A DNA stretch of 64,000 nt from Chionis minor (taxonomy: Eukaryota; Chordata; Aves; Charadriiformes; Chionididae). Of this stretch, positions 1 to 13,100 are shown piece after piece. The position numbers and the translations under genes were made by a program. Within the stretch, counting starts at the first letter, position 1. The number at the start of each line of letters is the position of its first letter. The stretch spans positions 155,254-219,253 of the forward strand of contig VZSF01006845.1 in the NCBI GenBank assembly GCA_013398295.1. Reading direction: 5' to 3'. The notes under the pieces were generated by a model. It did no database searches and was not told where the DNA came from. It worked only from the letters and a program-made list of their open reading frames with translations.

Positions 1-603
1 CAATACTGGGTAGGGAGACAAACTTTAAGTCAGAGTTGTTGGTACTCTCTACAGTTGAGACTTAGTTAAGCAACAAGTCCAAGAAACAGAAACAGGTTAA
101 AAATGGTTATTTCAAAAGGAAGACAGCTGAAAACAGGGGCTTTGGACCAAATTACCATCTCACCGTTAAAAAGACCGTTGCTACCACAACACTAATAACA
201 AACACCACATTTCATACCAATACTGTGAACACCTGCATCTATTAGTCTCCCAGCTTTTGCCATATTAAACAGGCTTCACTTAAAAGCCGGTTCCCTAATG
301 TTCACTCACGAGGGAGTAGGAACGGAGCCTGGCTAACATGAGGATGCTGTCACAGCTCATATACACGTGCTAGAGCCAAGCTACCATAAATATTACAAGG
401 AAGAGCTTTGCTTTTCTGAAAAGAGCAACCAAACAAAGGCTGGCTTGCTCTAGCTCCTTCTTGGATAAAGAAAGAATGGCGCTTCCAATAAGAGAAAAAC
501 CACCTGTCCCAATCACCCTTCCTTCTCTTTGTAACTCCACGTACACCAAACAGCTTTGGCAAAGACAACAACTCAGTAAAGGTGACTAGTCTCAGCAGAG
601 AGA

Positions 604-750
604 GTTACAGAATGGTTTAGGTTGGAAGAGACCTTAAAGATCATCTAGTTACAACCCTCCTGCCATGGGCAGGGACACCTCCCACTAGACCAGGTTACTC
701 AAAGCTCCACCCAGCCTGGCCTTGAACGCTTCCAGGGATGGCATTACTTT
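604..750 (-). mobile_element. CR1 LINE 3'-end fragment
   Basis: The plus strand contains CAGAATGGTTTAGGTTGGAA, then a diverged form of 'gatcatctagtccaacc', then CCATGGGCAGGGACACCTCC and CAGCCTGGCCTTGAACGCTT. This is the reverse complement of the CR1 3' untranslated end typical of birds. The element is 5'-truncated, as nearly all CR1 copies are, and ends near the pyrimidine tract that follows. Confidence 0.9.
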
Positions 751-805
751 TAAAATAACCATTAGGTTAGACCAGGGGTTTTTGTTGTGGTTTCGGGTTG
801 GATTT

Positions 806-862
806 CTTTCTTTTCTTCTTTCTTTTCTTTTTTTTTTTTTTTNTTTTTTTTTTTTTTTTTTA
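806..862. repeat. Pyrimidine/poly(T) tract with one unknown base
   Basis: A T-rich tract interspersed with C is followed by an almost pure T run, with an N at 843, the only ambiguous base in the window. On the minus strand it is an A tract preceded by ATTAAA (about 871-876). Its length may be misassembled. Confidence 0.85.
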
Positions 863-3276
863 CAATCTTTTAATTCTAAATCACTGGAAACACTTGCTAA
901 CAGCCCACAGGATACCTGTTTTATATTAAACAGCACATTATAGTTTACATTCCAGGCATCAAATTGGATGCAATAATCATACAAACATCCCAAGTAAAAT
1001 CTCTCTCTCTTGATTAGGAAAAGGCTACTTGCTCCTCTCCAGTGGGCTCTGTTGTGCTCAGATGTCACACACAGTTTTGTCACAGCAGTCGCTACAAAGC
1101 CCATCAAGCCTACCGAATCTGCAAAGCCATCTCCCCTGCCCTCACCAGCATCCTACACCCTTTCTGCTCAGACTAACGTGCTGAGTTTTCACTGCAGAGT
1201 TAATTCAAGTGATCAGAGTGGGCATCCAGGTTCAGTCCAGCCCAAGCAGACACAGCAGACAGCCCTACATCCAGGCTTGTCAGGCAGCTGCACAAGTAAT
1301 AGAATAAACTGCAAGAAAAAAACCCCATACGCCCAAACAGCCACCTTTTTTCACTACTTTGTCCTGCTTCCACCAATAAACCTCATTCCTGAAGAGTTCA
1401 CTCATCTTCTCTCTGTGCTTCAGGCTGTACTTAAACATCACAGGTTACAGTGTGTGCCCTCAAGTCCATCTCAAGTCCTTCTCCTACCACCTTGCACAAA
1501 TAACCAGAATAACAAGTGGAAAAGCATCAACAGGGAAAATTCTCAAGACTGACCTTTCTGAATCCTAAAGTCAAAACAAGAACTGTCTCCTCACCGTGTA
1601 TCTCCACTGCCTATCTGGTCTCTGACCTATCATTTGCCTCTGAAAGCTCCCCACTCACGTTGCCCTGGCCCTCACCCCACACCTACAGTCTGCTTCCAAA
1701 GATAGTTATCAACACTTCATTATCACTGAGCAGGAGACAGTTGCCTCTGCCCCTGCCTACTCCTGCCTTCACCCCCTTCCTGCCACTTCTCTGTGGTCTC
1801 CCCGGACTCATCTCTTCCAAGTCTGGCTCTTGCACCACTGCCTATAGGACACACAGTCCTAGGATCACCACCACTTTCACTCAGGTTCATTTCATCTGGT
1901 TCTCCTAACAGGATAAATTAAAGAGCTCCATCTGTACACTCCTGCCTGTCGTACCTTCTAACAACTGCTGAGAAGCAGGAAAAGAAAAAGTTGTCAGAAG
2001 CAGCTGCTCCCTGCTCAGCACAAGTACCCCATGTGCCGTGGCACCAGTGGCGTGGATGACAGCACTCCAAAACACCAAAAAGGAGCCACTCTGCAGTCTG
2101 TAGAGGAAATACCTGAGCTCCAAGTGGACCTCTTGCCCCAAGTTGCTTTGAAAGCAGAGCTGGAAAAGGCTCATAACAGGCCCCTGGTAGGTCCATATAA
2201 CCTTTCCCAAGGGGAAATACCTCTGAGAGAGCTCTCTCTGGACTTGAAGGGATTTAAACTTCAGAGCTGCTCTGTGATATTTAGACATGCTGTGGCTAAC
2301 GGTGTCGAGATGTGGGGAAGGACAGTGTCCCGTGCCCACCTGCAGGGAACACAGTACGATCTCCTCTGTAGACAAGCCAACCTGGTAAAGGCTCCCAACA
2401 GCATTACAAAGAGCTGTGTGTTATTACAGTCAGATCAACAAACTTGTTGCACACTTTCCACTCCTGCTGCCACCCCCAGGATTTGATCTGGTGCTAAAAA
2501 AACAACCTCTATTTTCAGAATACCTATTGCTATTGCACTGACCTTCCCACACACATCCCCCAAAACACAGGAGTCCCTGGAGCAGAAGTGGTACAGCCTC
2601 GTGTCCCAGCCACGGCTTCCCAACCCACGTGCTGTTCTTCTACGCAGCTGTATGTCGTCACACTTAAAAGAGTGGTGAACGCTCAGCCATAGCGCGTCAT
2701 CTGTACAGCAAATCTCCCTAGTGAAAAAAAGTTTGACCCCAGGGAGGTGCAAAAGATGTAGTTCAGCATCCAGCATTTAACAACACCCAGGAATCAACCT
2801 TCTCCTGCACACTCACAAAATCCGATGAGGCACACGCAGTTCCTCCATCTCCTACAAGCAAACCCTTCTCATAAAAGAGGCCCTTAAAACTGGCAGCCTC
2901 CCTGCTGGACCCCAGCGAAATGTTCCTTGTACCTTCGGTCTTTGTATTGCCTGCTCCTCGCAAGACCTCCCACTTTGGTGCATCTCATGAGCTGTGTGTT
3001 GCACTCCAGGCCACAGCGAACTGGAAACAAGAGTGTAACGCACAGGGCCCAGCTATGAGGTTGCCAGAACATATTGGTTTGAAACATCACAGAAAATATT
3101 CGGCTCCATATTTTCAACAGTAGCCAGGAAGAAAATGCATGGAACAATTTTAAGAACTGTTTTTCAAAAGTCATTTAAATCAAATTATGCCCCGTCCACA
3201 CTGGCAGCAAAACCCTTTCTACTAACTGGAACTGGTTTTCTTTTCTTTGCGTGTGTGTTCTTTTTTTTGGTTTAAC

Positions 3277-3293
3277 TTTTTTTTTTTTTTTTT
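3277..3293. repeat. Poly(T) run
   Basis: A homopolymer of about 17 T in intronic DNA. No retrotransposed body is recognised beside it. Confidence 0.8.
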
Positions 3294-4103
3294 AATAAAC
3301 TGTCTCCTAGCCATCTTTTTCTGGTAATGTGGACAGGCACTGCACCACTACAGGAATGGGTGCCAGGACAAAACCTATGATGCACAGTCCCTAGAATAAA
3401 TCACTCAAGAGGGGTGGATTAGAGGAAGAGAGCAACGTAAGGTTACATCTTCAAAGGTACGATTCTCTGAAATCACTGCATTTTCAGCAAACTACTGCAG
3501 AAAGATATGCAGTTTGTATCTGATCTAGAGAAGCAGAGAGGCTTTTGGATTATGTGCAACTTCAAGACAATACCATGAATCAATATATATTTTAAAAGAT
3601 GTAATTATTACACGGTACTTGCATGTAATCAGAAAAGAATCTACTTGTGCTGAGTGTGTATCATTTGAAAGCTGCAATGCCAAGCAAATCCACACCATTG
3701 GCTCACGCAAACCTAAAGTATTATCCATTACTGCCTTTTTTTTAAAAAAAACAATACAAGTATGTATGAAAAACTTATTTCCTGGAAACAATGATACTCT
3801 TTGAAGACTTATTCAACATTTTATATACCAAACAAGCCTGCACCCGCACGTGCCCGTAAGAGGAAAGTGGGTTGACAATGCAAACTAATCGAAATATACT
3901 GGAAGGGCTATCCAAGGTATTTGCATACCTATACCTCCCAAGGCTATATAGGTTTGAAGTTTTGTTCAGAACTGCGTAAAAATTATTTTCCATGTGTCTA
4001 CGACAATCTCTTACTGGTGATCAGCACTTTAACTCATCAACACAAGAAACAAACAAATCAAGCAAGAATTAACACGTTGGGGCTTGTGCCTTAAGCCCCT
4101 CAC

Positions 4104-4119
4104 TTTTTTTTTTTTTTTT
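4104..4119. repeat. Poly(T) run
   Basis: About 16 T followed by C and five more T. No poly(A) signal is seen at the expected place on the minus strand, so a processed retrocopy is not supported. Confidence 0.8.
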
Positions 4120-7100
4120 CTTTTTGATGGGGCTCCGAGTGCCAGCTCCCAGGGGTCTCAGCCCCGCACATGTTTTGACACACTTTCAAAGCCCAGAATG
4201 GTACACCTGGGACAAAGCACACACTGTTCAGGAAGTGCACGGGGGCCAAGAAAAGCAATAGAAATTTCCACAGTTAACTTGCATTACTGGTTGCCAATAT
4301 GCCTCTTATTATGAAAACCCATAATTGGAAACTGTCATATTCCAGAACAATTTATGGAAGTTTTCAGAGTATATATGCCCCAGTGGGAACTTCCTTTGAC
4401 TGGTGTGTTCCATCAGCCCAAGTCTGCTTATTTATTTACACAGTGGGATAAGAGCATCAGGAACCTAAACAAGTCATCGCTGAAGCGTCACCAAGACTCC
4501 CACTCTCCGAGTACTTCAAATAGTTCTTAGCTCTGTAGTCTTTCCAGCCATCCATCTTTATGGCTGCATTCAGTCAACAGCTGGAAGGCCCTATCTTTAT
4601 TTCATTTTATTTTCTGCAGGAACATTCTTGCACTTACATTGTGATCAACTGCTCCTTTGAGGACACCGAAGGCAAAATGCGGCTGCTCTGGGCTGTGTGC
4701 ATCCCACTCTAACTGCCTCAATCCCATCAAATGAGCTTGGCAAAATTAGATCCTACTCCTACAGTCTCTACCCTGTCATACCAGGGAAACTGGCACCTAT
4801 GTCAATTCCTAAATCAGACTTCAATTGTATTAAAACATGGCTCCAACCAAGAACAACAGCCTCCCCCAATGCCAGCATGACACTGTTAAAGTAAACCACA
4901 CAAAACCAGCCAGCGCTTCTTTTCCAGTCATGTTTTGGTGTGAAGGGAAAGGGATTTCAAAACAGGTGCTGGAGATGCATTCCAGGAAACTTAGGGATTT
5001 CCTGCAACAGAAGACTGGAAATCCACTTTAACACTACATTTTCCATACAGGAGGCCAGCAGGTACCATCTGCCAGAGTGGCTTCTCACTAGAAGCAGCTC
5101 CATCCTCTAGGAAATAGGTTGAGACACCAACTGACCATCAGGTTAGCCGTATTTTGGCATGCTACGCTGCTGCCAGTTCCAGTCATGCACATCAAGACCA
5201 CTGTGAATTCAGTACCTTCCCCATCACCCTGGGATGGCCACTGAAAAGGCTCCGTGCCCAGGGGAAGCTGTGTCAGTTCAGGGACAGCCACGGCTGAAGA
5301 GGACCACCCACAGAGGAAAGGAATTGGAGGAGATAATCCCTGCAAGCATGTTAAATTGGGGAAAAGAAAACCAGGTGATTCACTGGGGATAAAAGATAAC
5401 AGCGTCCTCTGCTGTTGAGAGCTTTCTGTGTCCCTTGAAGTCATTTCTGAAGACAAGACAAGCTGCAAGCCAAATGTTCTCCTTCACACTTGACACCAGC
5501 AAATTCTGACTCTGGACAGCATATCACTGCAACGTAAAGCACCAAAAGCCTGAGGAGGAGAAGAGGGAGATGACAGCAGCACATTTTGCTCAAAGATTCC
5601 TGCAAATCCACAGGCTGGGGTTTCAGGCCAGGAAGGTTCCCCCCACCTGTGACCTAAACCTGCTCCAAATCTATTTATTTGGGCTTCCTGGCTTCAGAGA
5701 CCGTTTCACTCTAATGCACAGAGGAATCTTTGAATGCCAAGTTAGAAAGTGCAGGTGGGACTGCCTTCATATTAAATCACTATTACAGCCAGGAAATCCC
5801 AGACTTCCATATCTATCTTAGACTCTCAACAGGTTCCTTATGGAGTGCATAAGGAAAATAATCCTACTTTCAATCACCCATGGCTTTTTGTAAGTCATTC
5901 AAATCATCTTGCCCAGTTTGCACTACTCAACACTGTGCTAGGCAAACGTTCGCATTCTGTCCTGAAGATGTTACAGCTGAATTTCACATGGCTAGCAAGG
6001 CTGAGCCCAAGTGTGAAAAGAAGGCCGAAAATAGCAAAACAGCTGTGGTAAAGCCACACACACAAATACCTGACAGTTTTCATATATTAAGCATCTTGGG
6101 TTGCTCTGTTTCATGGGTATCAAAGCAAGAACACGTCAAAGAAAAACACATTAAGGCAGCTGGAGAAGGCAGGTGTCCCAGGAGAAAGTGGGGGGGGGGG
6201 CAATTTCTCCACTCAGAAAATGGGGATGATATTTGGTTTACATGCAGATTGTGAGGATTAATGTTTCCAAATACTTCAGCTAGGTTCAAAGCATTACTTA
6301 ACTCTTGGGGGCTTATCAGAAAACTACCGCACCAGTTAGCTTTCTATGAACAGCGGGAGGCTTTCTCTCTTCTTCCCACCCAGGGACTAAGGCTTAATCA
6401 CACAGACCATGTTGAGGGTCTTACAACAGTAGATCTGACTTTCACAGCAGATACATAATCAAAGGGCAGCATTAGTTTATTTACAGCTGCTGGTTGAAAT
6501 CAAGGCAGGATAGAAACAAAGGGCCCACAGCTCCAAAAACAAAGCACCACTTCTTTTTCTGTTGTTCTGAGAAAAATTCTTACTCCTACAACACAAAGCT
6601 AACAGGCTTATCACTACTCAGAGTGATTACTGAATTCCTATTTAAAGATGACCTGAGACATCATTCTGTTGTGTCACACCTGGGAATACCATTAGTACAG
6701 CAAAACAGAAGGGAAATCATGAATGACTCCCACAGTTATAACCACAGCATAGCTACCTCTTTATAGGTTTCAGGCACTTACTAATAAGAATTTTTGACAA
6801 TTTGGCTATCCATGCCTATCCAAAATTAGTTCAGACATTGGTCAAAACATTTAAAACCAAAATTTCAACAGTTTAGAACCAAATTATCTGATTCTGAAAT
6901 GTTTAGGTAATTGTCTAAAAAAATAAAACTAAAATTTTAATAAAAACTTCTTCACCGAACTCACCTCCAGCAGCAAAACTAGTTCACCAAGGTGCTCTCC
7001 ACAGCTACCTTTCTACTGTGACTTCTTGTTATGTACCTTCATCTACACACATGGAATAGCAATGGTACCAAGGAACTAATCTCTTTCTAAAAGTAAGTCA

Positions 7101-10100
7101 CAAACCTGCCACAACAGAAGACAGGCTAGAAGGAAAGACGCAAGAGCACGGTAACTGGTCTGTCTCCAGGGAAGTGGTATGTCTGTCTTTTCCTGCTGGA
7201 AGGCAAAGAAATGCCCATTGAAGGCACAGGTTCCACGCACCTCTATCTCTGAGAAAACACATCCCTTTCAGGGTTATTTGTTTTCTAGTTGTGCTCAATT
7301 GCCCCAGTCAGAATCAGGGACACACCATGCTGAGTGCTGCACCAAAACATACACAATATTCTTAATGCTCAGCAGAGCTTTTAGGAAGTTTTTATTAAAG
7401 ACAAAACACAGGAGGGAACAGATGAGAACGAGAAGGTTACACACAGATTGCCTTTGAAAGGAGGTCATCTTAACGGAAGTTAAAGCAAACTACGGGCCCA
7501 AGGTGTAGTAAAGATGCTTCTTGAAACAGACGATTGATGCTCAGCATTTTGCTGAGGACTTAATACTGCTGCAGTGTTTTCTCTCCTTCTAGTGAAAACA
7601 ATCAGTATCACCAGGTTTCCTCTTGAAATGGTGGCAGGGAAACAACTGCTGGCATTTGCGTCATACGAATCTGCTCACATTACTTAGTGACGACTCTCAT
7701 TAAAAAGCAAGCACCTCAAGCGAAATGTCTATAGCTCAGTTTGCTTGCATTTACCTTTAGCAACATGGTATGCTTCATTAAATTTTGAAGTAGTGTTTAT
7801 TAGATGAGTAAAACATATCAGCATCCTCCACCAGGCTTCTCAGCTTATTTTAATGACGTCAATATTCAGGTTTGTTTAATCCACTGAAAATATACATTGA
7901 TTAAACATGGTCTCAGAGCATCTCCTGCAGCACTGAAAAATGCAGTAAATAGGAATGGCATATTTTTACTTCTTTCCTTCAGAATAAGATTTACCATTAC
8001 CATAAAGAAGGCATATCTCACCTTTGCAACTGGGAATTTAAAAAGCTTCTCCCTGCAGTGAGCACTGGGAAGGACTGGCCACCATAGACTTCCCTGCTTC
8101 TTGATGCCGGGTACCCTCTGGTCTGTTTTTCCTGCCTGGCAATGAATGCTGTTCTATCCCACAGAATGAATGAAGAAGTTAAGCTCGCTTGTTATAACTC
8201 AATTTAAAATTTAATGCAGGGCAAGGGACTAACCCCGGGGGGTTTCTGTTGTACTACTTCTCTACAAGCTGAGTACCGCTAACGAGATTTCAGTGAATAC
8301 TTCTCCTTGTAACCTCAACACACAAAGCAGTCCAGGTTTTCCTTCCCTCTCTCAAAATTCATTAAAAAGCCTTATTCAAGCTGAGATTTTGTATACAAGT
8401 TTTCTGCCAAGAACAAATTTTTACAACTGAGTTTTAAGGTCCTTTAAAAAAACATCCAGAAATTTATAATGGAAATACTGACAGTGCCCATAATCACAAG
8501 TACAGAAACATTATTGCGATAGGTAGTTCATATCCCATCCAAAAAAAAAAGAAAAGTTGGTGTCTCAACTAAATTCCACGTTCGTTTTGTAACAATGACC
8601 AGTAATGAGATCAGTAAAAACAGGTGCAGACAAAAAATACTGGGGATTTAAACACTGATGATGGCAGCATAAAGCCATCACCTTGGTCACTGAACTCTGA
8701 TTGCACAAGATATTTTTTTTTAGAAAGTCTTGAATTACTTTATAACTCATTTCTCCTGGGCAAGCACTTCTCTTAGTGGTCACCACAGGCTAACTTGGCA
8801 AATCTTCGAATCGTGCTTCCAAATCCTGACAGCTTGGCCATTCCCAGAAATTATTAATATACTGATTTATATTCAGTTTTGTCAATTCTCTCTCTTGGCT
8901 CAGCCTGATGAAGCCCACTGTTATACATGTGCAGCTCAGACAGTCACACAAAAGCCAGCTATTCCCTGCTGACAGATTAAAGCTCTGCCCTACGACTTGC
9001 CATGAGTTCTTCCCTCTGCCTGAGGATAAACTTTGAGTTCCAGTAAGAAATGGATGGCTGCACACCGTAACACACTGAATCGCGCAGGCTATGCAAAAGC
9101 AGAGATGAGCTACCTGCGACATTGCCTGGCAGAGTTATACCTCAAAGAGAAAGAATCAGTGTCCACCTCCAGCAACATATTCCTCTTAATATTCTGAGCA
9201 CACCTCTAATTCTCTTAACAAATATGCAGTGAACACCCTAATGCAAAGTAGAAATACAAGAAAAATTATGCGCTAGGTTGTGTTAAAGAGGTGCAAAGCC
9301 CAGGTGCTAACGGGCCACGTGGGGAAGCACCAGAGCCTGAGCACCACAGCGTCAAGTGTTAACCCCATTCAACACTCTTGCAAAATTAATCTGAGAATGG
9401 CAAAATTTAGAAGCACGGCTCAAAAACATGTGACTGTGAACTAGCCTCGACACTTGCTTATGTCATTAATAAAATATTTCATATATGAAGAACACTGGGT
9501 CTCCAAAAGTTCCTTAACCGGTGCCGAAACGTGTTAGTCATCCAACAAGAACTCTCACTTCAACACTGGAAATTACAGAACAAGGAAATCAAATCAAACC
9601 TTTACAAGGTAGCCAGCTCAAATACTAAGTCTAGACTGTGCCACCTGCAAACATTCATTACTAAAAATTAAAGATTGCTAGTCTTTTTTACCAGAAAGGA
9701 GGGGAGTATCCCTTGCAGTACATTGTGTGCAGTTATTGGACTCTGAGACAGGCAGCTACGCTGGGCTTTCAATATGCTCATTAAACAAGCTCGGTAAACT
9801 CAAAAACTGCTTCAAACAGATCTGCTGAACTCAAAGCAATCTTCACCTGTATTCAATCTTCCCCTCTGGGTAAAAGTAAGTATGGGATGACATTTAACAA
9901 TTTTCCTTACCTGGAAGAAGTTATTTCAAGAATATGTACAGAGGTAAACTCTAATACAGTACAAGTGTCAATGATAAATTGTTTAAGCAATTTGACAAAG
10001 AAAAAAGGCAAATTCACACCCAGCAAAAAGGCAAACTATTCCAGAAAACTCAGAAGAAAGTAAATTTGTGTTCATTACAATTATTTATATATCATTTAAT

Positions 10101-13100
10101 TAAGCTGTTTCCATAACAATTTCTGTCATGTAACTTAAGAGCTCTTGAAAAGTGTATCCTTGAAACTCCACAAGTGACAGGGCTAAAACTCAGCTCCACT
10201 TCATCACAGGGAACTTTGGAAAGCAGCCTCTGGAAAACAGTACTGCTGCTCTGCAAGTCACCAACTAAGTTTATGTTTATCTTGCAAAAAAAGAAAAAGC
10301 CCTTTCATATACACACACCTTTAAGATAACAGGAATTTCTTCACAGCTTCAAGCTAGGCACTGAAGTACTTTGTTATGATTAGTTTTATCGCATTGAATC
10401 CAAATGCTCTGGATTATTAATCACCTCTTCTGACAAGCCTCCAATCATGAAACACGCCATGCTGCTAACAATGACTCACCATTCATCTTAAGCTGAGAAA
10501 ACAGAAAAGGAAGATGGGCAAGTTCTCAGATCCTACCCAGGCAGCCCACAGCTTTAGGAAACCCCTTCCATTTGCTTTCTCAACAGCAAAACCAGTGTAT
10601 TTGTTGGCTTTGACATGGCAAACTTCCCACTTGCCTGCTCCCGTGCTACCCGTAGATGACAGCTACCACATCAAAGACTATTAGTACCCAAAGCATCTAT
10701 GCTGTCTCAAGAGCTGAGGACCTATGAAAAGCAAGTTAATGCCCTCTCAAGTAAAACATTAAGTCCTCCACTTCCTTTTTGCTTAATACCTTCTTAAATT
10801 CTCTGCCTTGTTTTGAAACGTCTGTTCACCCTTCAAGCTAATTTGCTGTTTTACCAGGTACCATGCTACACCTACGCCATAACGCCATTATCAGAAGAAG
10901 AAACCACTTTACACAGAAGTTTGTTCTCGGGCTCCAAATTCAAATCCCACTTCTCCATTTGGGACCCGAAGTCCCCCTTCCATCTTCACAGTTTGCCTAC
11001 GCTGGGCCCTGGTGGTTAGAGGACGCATAGAGAGAAAGTAAATGAGGGAGGTAATCCAGGGGCAGAGACCAGCATGCGAAATGTTGAAGCGTGCATACAC
11101 TCCCCCACCTCCGTCTCGCCCACAGACTACCGAATAAAGTACTTTATAACCCCTGGCACCCCAATAATAGAGCTCTGGGAGAAGTCAAATCACACCACGA
11201 GGTTGTCGTTTGTGCAGGAGGTTGCACATCAGGCACTGGGAGTAACCGCAGCTCTTGCTCAAGCAATTCTAACAAGCTGGGGAATACTCGCTGCACACCT
11301 TGCAGCGCCCCCCTGCGCGCACACACACTGCTGGGTGGCACCAGCAGCTCCAGAGAGTTCTGCTGGGGCAGCACCCCCCAGAAACCCCGGCCCCCCTTCA
11401 CTGCCCTTTTCCGAAGTTGAAGCTTCTGCTGCGTGTTGCAGACAATTAAATGGCTTTCACAGTCCCTGATCCAAAACAAATTGAAAGGGATACAAGTCCA
11501 AAAACATCCGTTGATAAGGGTTTGTTCACAGTGAAACAATTAAACGGAAGGATTTGTCTTGTTAAACATACAAAAGGTTATCGATAACCTACCAGTTCGC
11601 ACCGTGTCTTCCAGCTCCAGGGAGGGACCGGTTCCCACTCCGTAACAATGCACCTGTGCTGCCAGCCGTGAGCAGACACGGCCAGGCACCTCCACCAAAG
11701 GCATCCTTCCCCTAAGCAGCACGTTCACACCAACTGAGAGAGGCTTCTGAAGAGCAAAGGCTATCAGCAGCGCAAACTTGACTTCAAACCAAGTACATGA
11801 TCAAACCTGCTTCCTTGTAAAACCTTAATAGGGCTCCACCGTAATAAAACTAAGCAAGTTATTCAATTCTTAACTAATAATTTTCTTTCTAATTTGACCA
11901 CATTGTAAAGTTGTCTTAAAACCTCCCAGAAGTTATTCTACTGCATTATGCACAGTCCTACGGGTACAATTAAAATGTTCTACCCAAGTTCTACGATATG
12001 AATGGTTTTCATAATTTCTTTACGGAATATCGCTTTCTTTGCCCAGCACAGTCCCTACATCCCCTATTTATCAAACCCTTCATCTAGGCTAGTTAAAAAT
12101 AAAGCCAATACTTCAAAAACTGGATGAAAACCAGTTTTGCTTCCCGCACCATTCAACCATATGCCTCCTATTTTATCCTCTCATCATGACTTTAGGAGCT
12201 GCTCCCACACCAAATTCCACTTCAAATGACATTGAAGAAGGCTATGAATTTGTAATTGAAAGATACAACTTAAACATTTAATTGCTTCAAAACTGCCAAC
12301 AATATAAAACAATGAGCCAGGATCAGCAAGCTCTAAAAGCACCAAGACCTGACCTAAAAGAAAAACAGACAGTGGCCATGTTGCTTTGAAATTAGGGGTC
12401 AAGGTGAATTAATACACAAATCAGTCTCACTATAGACACTATTCTCACCCGTATAAATATTTTGCAGCAAGTCATACAAAACATACGGATATTGCAACAG
12501 ACATACAGTGAAACAAGCATGCTACGCTCCCCCCAGTACAAAAATTAGTCTGTCTTATTTTTTTTAAATGATAAAACACAGAACTTTTAGAAGTATAAGT
12601 TACTCCAGCATATTAGTTCAAAACCTTGCAAGCTACAGTTCATGTAACTATGCACGACTTGGGAATTTAAACCACTCTTGTTCCTTTCGAACAGTCAAAA
12701 ATTGCCACACAAATACCAATGTACTCTTGACCTCCACAGGGAGCGGCTCATTCCTGTCTAACATGTCAACAACCTCTTAAGATGAAGTTACCCCATCACT
12801 GGCCTAACACGCTCATCTATCATATCAAATCCGTCACGTGCACTTGTATGCTTTACTAGATTCCAAAGGTATTTACTCCTAATGAATATTAGCTTTTCCA
12901 AAGCAACCCTCAAAAGTTTAAACACAACCTAAAGACTTAAAGGGTCTTTCCTTTTTTTCCTCCCCTTGTAACCAAGTGGAAGCACACGTGTCACGTTTTC
13001 ATCCTGAAGTCATCAGTTGCAAAGCTTCATCCTAAGAGAAAATTCTTCAGGTAAGTCCTTCCACAGATACAACAACATGAAATGAAATCTTTTCAACACA

